Source of the DNA: Oscillospiraceae bacterium
GTDB taxonomy: Bacteria; Bacillota; Clostridia; Oscillospirales; Ruminococcaceae
DNA: 39,428 nucleotides
Assembly: GCA_029267825.1 (NCBI GenBank)
Contig: JAJUHO010000005.1
Span: forward strand, 1-39,428
Direction of reading: 5' to 3'
The notes below the pieces were generated by a model that worked only from the letters and a program-made list of their open reading frames with translations, was not told where the DNA came from and ran no database searches. The translations under genes were made by a program, and so were the position numbers. Shown here piece by piece: positions 16,077-23,351 of this stretch (positions within the stretch are counted from its first letter, which is position 1; every line of letters begins with the position of its first letter).

Positions 16077-17255
16077 TTATGTTGGCTCTTTATTTGCCCT
16101 AACCGATTTGTTTAACATTTCGGATGCAAGAAGCATGAGAAATGCAAATAAAATCAAGTATGCTGGATAAAGGCCTATGCTTATTTTGTCGGCAATAAAT
16201 CCGAATATTGGAGGCATAAAGGTGCTTCCAAGATAAGCGCTTGCCATTTGGACGCCTATTACTGCCTGCGAATTTTCTTCGCCGAAATTTGCCGGTGTTG
16301 AGTGTATTATTGCCGGATAAATAGGTGCGCAGCCAAGACCGATTACTACAAGCCCTGCCAGAGCTGATGTTCCGCTTTTTTCAGGCAAAATCAATAAAAC
16401 CATTCCAAACATCAGCACACCTATTCCAAGCCGGATGAGAGGCTTGTCGCCCATTTTATCGGCAATAAATCCAGAAAGGAATCTGCCGAAGGTTATTCCC
16501 AAAAAGAAAAGCGAAGCGAATTTTGCCGCGGTTTCGGAATCAATTCCGCGAGATTTTACAAGATAACTGCTTGCCCAAAGTCCGGCTGTGGATTCAAGGG
16601 CGCAATAGCAAAAAAATGCAGAGAGCACAAACTTTACGCCGCTTATTTTAAAAATTTGCATAAGGCGTGGCGCGGAATTTTTGCGGACGCCGCCATCTTC
16701 TGCCGGCTTTTCCTTTTTCCAAAGCGGCAGGCTGATGAAGAGTATTGCCGTCAATATGATTTGCAAAAAGGAAACCGACCTGTATCCGCTGTGCCATCCA
16801 AAGCCTCTTGTCAGGCAATAGCTCATTATGTATGGACTGATTGAAGCCCCCACGCCCCAAAAGCAGTGCAGCCAGCTCATATGGCGAGAAGCATAATGCA
16901 AGGCAACATAATTGTTTAAAGCCGCATCAACAGCTCCTGCACCAAGCCCATATGGAATTGCCCAAAGGCAAAGCAGCAAAAAGTGGTTTGATATTGAGAA
17001 TCCAAATAAGGCTAAAGCGGTCATCATTACGCTGATTGCGGTAACAAGACCTGCACCCAGCCTGCTGGTGAGCTTGTACGACATCAGGCTGGATATTATG
17101 GTCCCTCCGGCAATTATCATGGTGACAATTCCGGCATATGACATGGGCACTCCAAGCTGGGGATACATAACAGGCCATGCCGAGCCGAGTAGTGAGTCAG
17201 GCAAGCCAAGACTTATAAATGCTAGGTATATGATTGCAAGCAGTAATGAGTACAT
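16077..17255 (-). CDS. MFS transporter (FucP/sugar-type major facilitator)
   Basis: The 392-residue protein begins MYSLLLAIIYLAFISLGLPDSLLGSAWP; this opening and the later PYGLGAGAVDAALNNYVA and GCAPIYPAIIHSTP stretches are typical of the FucP-like MFS subgroup common in Firmicutes. About 12 membrane segments are visible with a central polar loop (KKEKPAEDGGVRKNS). The ORF-track start at 17288 is a TTG; ATG at 17255 follows CGGAGGA and is preferred. It lies 19 bp after the SulP gene and is probably cotranscribed with it. The substrate is unknown; sugar or another small solute is likely. Confidence 0.8.
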   Translation of the reverse strand: MYSLLLAIIYLAFISLGLPDSLLGSAWPVMYPQLGVPMSYAGIVTMIIAGGTIISSLMSYKLTSRLGAGLVTAISVMMTALALFGFSISNHFLLLCLWAIPYGLGAGAVDAALNNYVALHYASRHMSWLHCFWGVGASISPYIMSYCLTRGFGWHSGYRSVSFLQIILTAILFISLPLWKKEKPAEDGGVRKNSAPRLMQIFKISGVKFVLSAFFCYCALESTAGLWASSYLVKSRGIDSETAAKFASLFFLGITFGRFLSGFIADKMGDKPLIRLGIGVLMFGMVLLILPEKSGTSALAGLVVIGLGCAPIYPAIIHSTPANFGEENSQAVIGVQMASAYLGSTFMPPIFGFIADKISIGLYPAYLILFAFLMLLASEMLNKSVRANKEPT

Positions 17256-17274
17256 ATAAAAATCCTCCGAAGAT

Positions 17275-18900
17275 TTAAATTGAGGCAAGTGCTTTGTCAG
17301 TGCTCCAAAAGAACATATCCTTGCCGATATTTTCGGTCATTCCGCAGCGTTCAAACATTTCCATTACATTTGGCTGCACACAGGTGAAATAAACAGAGAT
17401 ATTTTGTTCAGAAAGCTTTTCGCATAATTCTTCAAGCGCCTTTACTCCTGAAATATCCGCCATTGTAATGCCTCTCATTGAAAATATAATGGCATCTTTG
17501 TTGTTTATGTGGGAAACAGCTTCTTCAAGCTTTCCGGATGTTCCAAAATACAGCGGGCCGGAAAGGTAAACAACTGAAGTCTTTTTATGCTTTTCGTTGT
17601 ATTTGGTATCATCTTTAAATTTTTGCGGGTCAACATCGCTTATGGTTATTTGCATATCAGAAACCCTTACCACAAACATTGCAATTGAGAAAAGAACTCC
17701 GACCGCTATGGCAATTGTAAGGTCAAAAATTACTGTTGCCGCCATAGTTATAAGGAATTGCGAAATGGCGGTCTTTATTTTTTTGCCGAAAAATTCGTTT
17801 ATCATGTGCCATTCGTTCATTCGCCATGCGGTTACTATGAGCACTCCTGCAAGCGCTGAAAGCGGGATAGCAGACATTACTCCTCCAAGCGCAAACATGG
17901 AGAGTAAAAGTACAATGGCGTGTATGATTCCAGTAAGCCTTGTGATTCCGCCGGATTTTATGGCAACGCTTGTGCGGGCTATTGCTGCGGTTGCGGGAAC
18001 TCCACCGAAAAACGGAATAATCATGTTCCCAATGCCTTGAGCTATAAGCTCTTGGTCGGCATCAAGCTTTTCGTTTTTCATTCTTCCGGCGCAGGCTCCA
18101 CATAAAAGGCTTTCAATCAAGCCAAGGGCCGCAATGCTTATTGAAGGAAGTATTAAGCCTTTAATTTGCTCAAAGCTTATGTCTGAAAATTTAAGCCTTT
18201 GGTCAAGAAAAATGGTTTTTGGAATTTCGCCCACATTGCTTACCGGAAAGTTAAAAATCATATTTGCCGCAGTGGCGATTATTATTGCCGCAAGCGATGA
18301 CGGGCAGTATTTACCCCATTTTTTAGGATATAGGAACATAAATGCTATTACAAAAAGTCCTATCAAAAGTGCCGAAAGATTTATTTCCTGATGTATTTTA
18401 AAATAGCTTGCAAGCTTTTCGAGCGTTGTAAGTCCTTCTGATTTAAGCCCCGTAAGGTTGTTTATTTGACCGAGAGCGATAATTACTGCTATTCCGGATG
18501 TAAATCCCGTTATAACCGGAACAGGAATGAATGAAACCAGCGTTCCAAGACGTAAAAATCCCGCCAAAAGGAGGACAATTCCTGAGATAAAACAAGCAAT
18601 AAAAACACCTTGAAGCTTGTACTGTGCTACAAGCGAAACAAGAATTGCCGTCATTGCTCCGGTAGGTCCGGAAATTTGATAAGATGCCCCTGACAGAGCA
18701 CTTATTATAAATCCGGCAATGACTGCGGTTATCATTCCAGAAGCGGCGCTTGCTCCTGAACTTACCCCAAACGCAAGCGCAAGCGGAAGCGCTACTGCGG
18801 CAACCGTTATTCCGGCAAGCAGGTCTTTTCCGAATTTTTTTCCGTCATAGCCTTTAAATTCGGCTTTCAGCATTGAAGTGTACCTTTTTGCATGAAGCAT
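17275..18900 (-). CDS. SulP-family anion transporter with STAS domain
   Basis: This 541-residue membrane protein begins with a SulP transmembrane core (about 15-420): DLLAGITVAAVALPLALAFGVSSGASAASG, SGPTGAMTAILVSL and GGVPATAAIARTSVAIKSGG. A cytoplasmic STAS domain covers about 440-541 (VVYLSGPLYFGTSGKLEEAV, DAIIFSMRGITMADISGVKALEEL). The family moves sulfate, bicarbonate, chloride or dicarboxylates with Na+ or H+; the substrate cannot be told here, and no sulfate-assimilation gene is nearby. ATG at 18900 follows GAGGG at slightly long spacing. It probably forms a two-gene operon with the MFS gene downstream. No clear promoter was found between it and the ispE terminator. Confidence 0.88.
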   Translation of the reverse strand: MLHAKRYTSMLKAEFKGYDGKKFGKDLLAGITVAAVALPLALAFGVSSGASAASGMITAVIAGFIISALSGASYQISGPTGAMTAILVSLVAQYKLQGVFIACFISGIVLLLAGFLRLGTLVSFIPVPVITGFTSGIAVIIALGQINNLTGLKSEGLTTLEKLASYFKIHQEINLSALLIGLFVIAFMFLYPKKWGKYCPSSLAAIIIATAANMIFNFPVSNVGEIPKTIFLDQRLKFSDISFEQIKGLILPSISIAALGLIESLLCGACAGRMKNEKLDADQELIAQGIGNMIIPFFGGVPATAAIARTSVAIKSGGITRLTGIIHAIVLLLSMFALGGVMSAIPLSALAGVLIVTAWRMNEWHMINEFFGKKIKTAISQFLITMAATVIFDLTIAIAVGVLFSIAMFVVRVSDMQITISDVDPQKFKDDTKYNEKHKKTSVVYLSGPLYFGTSGKLEEAVSHINNKDAIIFSMRGITMADISGVKALEELCEKLSEQNISVYFTCVQPNVMEMFERCGMTENIGKDMFFWSTDKALASI

Positions 18901-18933
18901 TTTGTTAATCCCTCTTTTTTGTTGATTGACATG

Positions 18934-18963
18934 AAAAAAGGCGCATCATAGATATGCGCCTTT
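18934..18963 (-). terminator. Terminator of the Lrp-aminotransferase-ispE operon
   Basis: AAAGGCGCAT pairs with ATGCGCCTTT (10 bp, 7-nt loop). On the minus strand it ends in TTTTTT. It lies about 75 bp after ispE; the rest of the 139-bp gap is AT-rich with nothing else recognised. Confidence 0.88.
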
Positions 18964-19039
18964 AAAACAATTTAATTTTATAACTAAAATTTTAATTTTT
19001 AAAGATTTTAAAGTAAATATTTTAAAAATGCAAGCTGCT

Positions 19040-19918
19040 TCACTTTATGATTTCAGCTCCGGATTCAATCGGCGTGCAAAGCTTTGCAAAGTCTGCAAGC
19101 CCGTCAAGCTCATCAAGGCAGGCAAGTGCGTGTTTTTTCTTTGAGAAAATCCCATATACCGCCGAACCGCTTCCCGTCATTACAGAACAAAGAGCGCCGC
19201 AGTCAAGCATAGTCTTTTTTATCATTGCAATATCCGGGATATCCGCAGCGGCTTCAAGTACATTCATGCAAAGCTCGCCGACCCTTTTGATATTTCCAAC
19301 CGCAAGGGCGACAACCATTTCATCGCAATCCGGATGTTCTTTTATTATAAGGCTGTCGTACTTTTTAAAAGCCTGTGCAGTTGAGATTCCTTCTTTTCCC
19401 TTTGCAATAACTATGCTGCATTCCGGCAAGGCGGGCAGGGGAGTCATGATTTCCCCGATTCCCTCAGCAAGTGCTGTTCCGCCCGTAATGCAAAAAGGCA
19501 CATCCGCACCAACTTTTACACCTATTTCACAAAGCTGATGCAGAGAAAGCTCTGTTTCAAAAAGCTCGTTTAAAGCGACTATAACTCCGGCGGCATTTGC
19601 GCTTCCCCCTGCAAGGCCTGCCTGCATGGGTATGTTTTTTTCAATTGAAATGCCAAGACCGCACGGCTTTAATTTTGTATATTCAAAAAAAGCCGATGCC
19701 GCTTTATGTACAATGTTCCTTTCATCAAGCGGGACGTTTTCGTCATCGCAAGAGATTTCAATTCCGTCTTCATCTTTAAGCTCAACAGAAACAATGTCAC
19801 AGATTGAAACGGATTGCATGACCGTTTTCATAAAGTGGTAACCATCCGAACGTTTTCCTACAATATCTAAAGTCAAATTTATTTTCGCTGGCGTTCGGAC
19901 GGCGACTGAACTATCCAT
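19040..19918 (-). CDS. ispE: 4-(cytidine 5'-diphospho)-2-C-methyl-D-erythritol kinase
   Basis: IspE phosphorylates CDP-methylerythritol, the fourth step of the MEP isoprenoid pathway. At 292 residues it is the usual length. It has the GHMP-kinase layout: TPAKINLTLDIVGKRSDGYHFMKTVMQS at the N-terminus, the phosphate loop IPMQAGLAGGSANAA (about 92-106; the family form is often GLGGGSSDAA) and the C-terminal MTGSGSAVYGIF. It is 58 bp after the aminotransferase and likely in the same operon, but has a GGAGG site of its own with rather long spacing to ATG at 19918. It is essential in MEP-pathway bacteria. The gene pairing with Lrp/aminotransferase has no evident metabolic meaning. Confidence 0.94.
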   Translation of the reverse strand: MDSSVAVRTPAKINLTLDIVGKRSDGYHFMKTVMQSVSICDIVSVELKDEDGIEISCDDENVPLDERNIVHKAASAFFEYTKLKPCGLGISIEKNIPMQAGLAGGSANAAGVIVALNELFETELSLHQLCEIGVKVGADVPFCITGGTALAEGIGEIMTPLPALPECSIVIAKGKEGISTAQAFKKYDSLIIKEHPDCDEMVVALAVGNIKRVGELCMNVLEAAADIPDIAMIKKTMLDCGALCSVMTGSGSAVYGIFSKKKHALACLDELDGLADFAKLCTPIESGAEIIK

Positions 19919-19976
19919 ATTAAATATATTTCCTCCATATGCAAGGGCATTTTGCCCGTAATATCCAAAAGGATTT

Positions 19977-21149
19977 TTATTTTTTCAGGTTTTCAATAAA
20001 CATTTCTATTCTCTTTAATGCTTCAATTATATGCTTTATTGAATAGGCATATGAAACCCTGACATAGCCTTCTCCGCTTTTCCCGAATGCATTTCCCGGA
20101 ACGACTGCAACCTTGTATTCATTTACAAGCCTTGTGCAGAATTCTTCGCTTGAAAGCCCCGTGCTCTTTATTGATGGGAAAACATAAAATGCTCCCTCAG
20201 GATTAAAACACGAAAGTCCCATGCGGTTAAAGCTGTCAACGCAAAGCTTTCTTCTCAAATCGTATTCGGCGGCCATTTTTTTGACCTCATCGTCACATTC
20301 GTTCAAAGCCGTAATTGCCGCATATTGACTGACAGTCGGCGAACACATTATAGCATATTGATGCAATTTCAGCATTTGAGATATGATTGGAACCGGCCCT
20401 GCCACATACCCAAGCCTCCAACCGGTCATGGCATATGATTTTGAAAATCCGTTTATGTGCAAGGTGCGTTCCCTCATGCCGTCAAGAGAGGCGATTGAAG
20501 TATGTTCAAAGCCGTATGTCAGTTCGCAGTAAATTTCATCGGAAATAACGATTATGTTTGTATCTCTTAAAACCTCTGCAATTGGTTCAAGGTCTTCCTT
20601 TTTCATAACCGCTCCGGTGGGGTTGTTAGGGTATGGCAGAATTAAAATCTTTGTTTTTTCGGTGATTTTTTCTTTAAGCGCCTTTGCGGTAAGCTTGAAA
20701 TTATCCTCTTCCTTTGTCTCAATCGTAACAGGAATTCCTCCGACAAGCTCAACAAGCGGACTGTAGCATACAAAACAAGGTTCAACAATCAAAACTTCGT
20801 CGCCCGGACGTATGAGAGCGCGTATGCCAAGGTCTATTGCCTCAGAGCCGCCGACGGTTACGATTATTTCGTTTTTGGGATTATATTCAAGCTTAAACCG
20901 GCGATTAAGGTATCCGCTTATGGCCTGCCTTAATTCTATAAGCCCCGAATTTGCCGTATAAACCGTTTTCCCTTTTTCAAGGGTCTTTATTGCCGTTTTG
21001 CGCACCGACCATGGGGTAGGGAAATCCGGTTCGCCCACGCCGAGGGAAATTACCCCTTCCAATTCGGAGGCAATATCAAAAAACCTTCTTATGCCGGAAG
21101 GTTTTATTCCCTTTACCACGTCGGGAATAATTTTATCATAATCAATCAC
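19977..21149 (-). CDS. PLP-dependent aminotransferase, class I/II fold
   Basis: The 390-residue enzyme transfers amino groups between an amino acid and a keto acid. The PLP lysine is Lys237 in NGFSKSYAMTGWRLGY; LPYPNNPTGAV (Asn176), ISDEIYCEL (Asp204, Tyr207) and a C-terminal RVSYA arginine are the other cofactor and substrate contacts. It is closest to the PatA/AspC-like branch; aromatic, aspartate or branched substrates are possible. The start is GTG at 21149, overlapping the Lrp stop in GTGA, and no in-frame ATG is nearby, so translation is probably coupled. The linked Lrp-type gene suggests control by an amino acid. Confidence 0.9.
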   Translation of the reverse strand: MIDYDKIIPDVVKGIKPSGIRRFFDIASELEGVISLGVGEPDFPTPWSVRKTAIKTLEKGKTVYTANSGLIELRQAISGYLNRRFKLEYNPKNEIIVTVGGSEAIDLGIRALIRPGDEVLIVEPCFVCYSPLVELVGGIPVTIETKEEDNFKLTAKALKEKITEKTKILILPYPNNPTGAVMKKEDLEPIAEVLRDTNIIVISDEIYCELTYGFEHTSIASLDGMRERTLHINGFSKSYAMTGWRLGYVAGPVPIISQMLKLHQYAIMCSPTVSQYAAITALNECDDEVKKMAAEYDLRRKLCVDSFNRMGLSCFNPEGAFYVFPSIKSTGLSSEEFCTRLVNEYKVAVVPGNAFGKSGEGYVRVSYAYSIKHIIEALKRIEMFIENLKK

Positions 21150-21625
21150 GGGGAAACAAAGCCCCTTTCGTCAGCAGCCTCAGCACCTATAAAAATCCCT
21201 TTTTCTTTGTATCTTTTAAGAACGAAATGGGTGGCGGTGGAAAGAACGCCGTCAATAGTGGAAAGCCTTTGTGCAACAAACAAAGCAATTTCCTTTAAAT
21301 TTGTTCCGCTTACCGTAACGGCAAGGTCATATGCTCCGGACATAAGCGCGACTGATTCGACCTCGTCATACATCATAACCGTTCTGGCTATTTCGTCAAA
21401 GCCAAATTCCGGCTGTGGAGTTACTTTAAGCTCAATAAAAGCAGTTACAAGATCCTTGTCGGCTTTTTCATCGTCAAGGATAACGCTGTAACCCTTGATA
21501 ATTCCCGCCTTTTCATACTCCTCAATCTTGGCGGCGACTTCATCCTCCGTCATTGAAAGCATTGCCGCAAGCTGTGCGTTTGAAAGCCTTGCGTTTTGCT
21601 TTAAAAGGCCGAGCAGCGTGTCCAT
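21146..21625 (-). CDS. Lrp/AsnC-family regulator
   Basis: The 159-residue protein has an AsnC-type HTH (about 1-55, LLKQNARLSNAQLAAMLSMTEDEVAAKIEEYEKAGII) and an RAM/AsnC ligand-binding domain (about 65-145, VTAFIELKVTP, VALMSGAYDLAVTVSGTNLKEI). Such proteins respond to amino acids as dimers or octamers. The ORF-track start at 21646 is a TTG; ATG at 21625 lies 7 nt after AGGAGGT and is correct. It overlaps the downstream aminotransferase by 4 bp and is first in the operon, so it probably regulates it and itself. Confidence 0.92.
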   Translation of the reverse strand: MDTLLGLLKQNARLSNAQLAAMLSMTEDEVAAKIEEYEKAGIIKGYSVILDDEKADKDLVTAFIELKVTPQPEFGFDEIARTVMMYDEVESVALMSGAYDLAVTVSGTNLKEIALFVAQRLSTIDGVLSTATHFVLKRYKEKGIFIGAEAADERGFVSP

Positions 21626-21675
21626 AGCATTTACCTCCTGTTTCAAAAATTCTTGGCATTTAGCATACCGAATTT

Positions 21676-21704
21676 ATTATACTATATTTTTAAAAAATTG
21701 TCTA
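21676..21704 (-). promoter_or_regulatory. Promoter of the Lrp-aminotransferase-ispE operon
   Basis: On the minus strand TAGACA, 17 bp, TATAAT, about 50 bp before the lrp-type ATG. Confidence 0.72.
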
Positions 21705-21735
21705 CAAAAAAAGCAAATGCTTTGCCGGTGATTTT

Positions 21736-21764
21736 TTAACATTTTTCCAACCTGGCGATATAAT
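21736..21764 (+). promoter_or_regulatory. Promoter of the Ca2+/H+ antiporter gene
   Basis: TTAACA, 17 bp, TATAAT. The short palindrome CCGGTTttAACCGG (21775-21788) begins a few bases after the expected start and may be an operator or leader hairpin. Confidence 0.72.
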
Positions 21765-21813
21765 GGATAGTAAGCCGGTTTTAACCGGAAAGTTTTGGAC
21801 ATAGGGGGAGCAC

Positions 21814-22866
21814 ATGAAGTACATTAAATATATGCTTGTTTTTATTCCGCTCAGTATTGCGGGGCGTTTTTTGGGGTGGAATGCGGCTGCGGTATTTTTT
21901 ATGACCTGCCTTGCCGTTGTTCCGCTTGCCGGTTATCTTGGCATGGCGACAGAAGAAATTGCCGCTTATTCCGGCCCAAAACTTGGCGGTTTTTTAAACG
22001 CCACACTTGGAAATGCGACAGAACTTATAATTGCTTTTTTTGCGCTTAAAGCCGGAATGCTTGACGTGGTAAAAGCATCCCTTGCAGGTTCTGTTTTGGG
22101 AAATATCCTGTTGGTTTTGGGATGCAGCATTTTTATAGGCGGGCTTAAAAATAGGGAGCTTAATTTTGATGCCAGGGGAGGGGCATTTACATCAACGATG
22201 CTGCTTTTTGCGGTTGTTGGGCTTGCAATTCCCGCGGTGTTTTTCTTTTCACATTCCGTTCCGGAAGGCGACATAACGGGGAAATACGGTGGACTTAGCA
22301 TAATCACCAGCGCCATAATGCTTGTTATTTACATTGTGGGGCTTATTTACTCCTTTAAAACAAAAGAAGACCTTTATGGTGTTGAGCATGCCGAGGATAT
22401 AGACGCAAAATGGAGTTTTCCTGTCAGCCTGATAATCCTTTGCGTTTCGGCTGTGCTTATTGCAGTTGAATCCGAGCTTTTGGTTGAAAGTATTGAACCT
22501 ATGACGGAAATCATAGAAATACCTAAAATGTTCATAGGGCTTATACTTATCCCGACGGTTGGAAATGCCGCTGAAAACAGTACGGCAATGATGATGGCGC
22601 TTAAAAATAAAATGGACATTACCATTGAGATTTCGGTTGGTTCAAGCTTGCAGGTCGCATTGTTCGTGATACCTCTGCTTGTGCTTTTAAGCCTTTTCTT
22701 TACTCCTATGAGCATAGTTTTCAAGCCGGTGGAGCTTTTTATCTTTGGCGCAAGCGTACTTATTGCAAACCAGATTGTTTCCTCTGGCAAAACGAATTGG
22801 ATGGAAGGATTAAAGCTTCTTTCGGTTTATATTATAGTTGCGGTGGGATTTTTTATAATCGGATAA
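21814..22866 (+). CDS. Calcium/proton antiporter (CaCA superfamily, Cax type)
   Basis: The 350-residue membrane protein expels Ca2+ in exchange for protons. It has about 11 hydrophobic segments and the two inverted CaCA repeats: GGFLNATLGNATELIIAFFALKAG (about 62-85) and GLILIPTVGNAAENSTAMMMALKNK (about 242-266), each with the GNA(T/A)E core that binds the cation. A charged loop (KTKEDLYGVEHAEDIDAK) separates the halves. The length and these motifs point to the Cax/ChaA group, not to a Na+/Ca2+ exchanger. ATG at 21814 follows AGGGGGAG. It is a single-gene unit with its own promoter and a strong two-way terminator. Confidence 0.92.
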   Translation: MKYIKYMLVFIPLSIAGRFLGWNAAAVFFMTCLAVVPLAGYLGMATEEIAAYSGPKLGGFLNATLGNATELIIAFFALKAGMLDVVKASLAGSVLGNILLVLGCSIFIGGLKNRELNFDARGGAFTSTMLLFAVVGLAIPAVFFFSHSVPEGDITGKYGGLSIITSAIMLVIYIVGLIYSFKTKEDLYGVEHAEDIDAKWSFPVSLIILCVSAVLIAVESELLVESIEPMTEIIEIPKMFIGLILIPTVGNAAENSTAMMMALKNKMDITIEISVGSSLQVALFVIPLLVLLSLFFTPMSIVFKPVELFIFGASVLIANQIVSSGKTNWMEGLKLLSVYIIVAVGFFIIG

Positions 22867-22869
22867 AAG

Positions 22870-22908
22870 GAAAATCCGCAGGCGGCTTTTGGCTGCCTGC
22901 GGATTTTC
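22870..22908. terminator. Two-way terminator between the antiporter and the 78-residue gene
   Basis: AAAATCCGCAGGC and GCCTGCGGATTTT are exact 13-bp complements around a GC-rich tip. It serves both convergent genes, which end at 22866 and 22927. Confidence 0.93.
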
Positions 22909-22926
22909 AGTGGGAAAGCATGGATT

Positions 22927-23163
22927 CTATTTAAATATAGATAAAAACAAATCCTTTGCCTTTGCGGCGTCTCCTTTTTTGCATAAGATTTTAAAAGACT
23001 CGTACACAATGTCGCGTTCTTCTTGTGAAACGCTTGAAGGATATGCAGAAAGCCCCAGCTCCATAAGGTTTCTTGCACATCTTTCCGGCGAATGCCTCAT
23101 GCTTTTTAGTGTAATGTCCGCGGCAAGACTGAGTGCGGCATGTTTTAGCTTTGATTCCGACAT
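22927..23163 (-). CDS. Small helical protein of unknown function
   Basis: The protein has 78 residues (MSESKLKHAALSLAADITLKSM...). ATG at 23163 lies 6 nt after GAGGTG; the ORF-track GTG at 23172 overlaps that site. The composition is Ala/Leu/Lys/Glu-rich and almost wholly helical by eye, with two cysteines (PERCARNL, KILCKKG) and no membrane segment. The closing KKGDAAKAKDLFLSIFK suggests a TPR-like or four-helix fold, but I recognise no family. It is divergent from the Pip/YhgE gene across a shared inverted-repeat region, so co-regulation is possible. A good ribosome site, a two-way terminator and an intact frame support it as real. Confidence 0.7.
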   Translation of the reverse strand: MSESKLKHAALSLAADITLKSMRHSPERCARNLMELGLSAYPSSVSQEERDIVYESFKILCKKGDAAKAKDLFLSIFK

Positions 23164-23211
23164 TGTGAACACCTCTTTGATTTTATTTTACATCAGTACG
23201 TTTTTTTTTCC

Positions 23212-23256
23212 ATAGACAAAATTGTCTTGTTGTCTAAAAACAAGACAATTTTTTTT
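23212..23256. promoter_or_regulatory. Nested inverted-repeat cluster in the divergent intergenic region
   Basis: AAAATTGTCTTGTT (23218-23231) and AACAAGACAATTTT (23239-23252) are exact 14-bp complements, followed by a run of T. Overlapping it is a second palindrome, AGACAAaaTTGTCT (23214-23227), and the unit TTGTCT/AGACAA occurs four times. It could be a terminator or attenuator on the plus strand, but no upstream plus-strand gene needs one; overlapping sites for a TetR-like regulator are equally plausible. Confidence 0.55.
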
Positions 23257-23294
23257 CGGTGTAATTTATTTTGACAACGAATTATCAAAGTCTA

Positions 23295-23323
23295 ATTACA
23301 AAAGCGGCTTTGAATGCTATACT
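23295..23323 (+). promoter_or_regulatory. Likely promoter of the Pip/YhgE gene
   Basis: ATTACA, 17 bp, TATACT with an extended TGc. It is downstream of the inverted-repeat cluster. TTGACA at 23271-23276 is an alternative -35 without a good -10. Confidence 0.5.
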
Positions 23324-23351
23324 TTGTCGTGAAAGAGAGGTAATGACTTTT

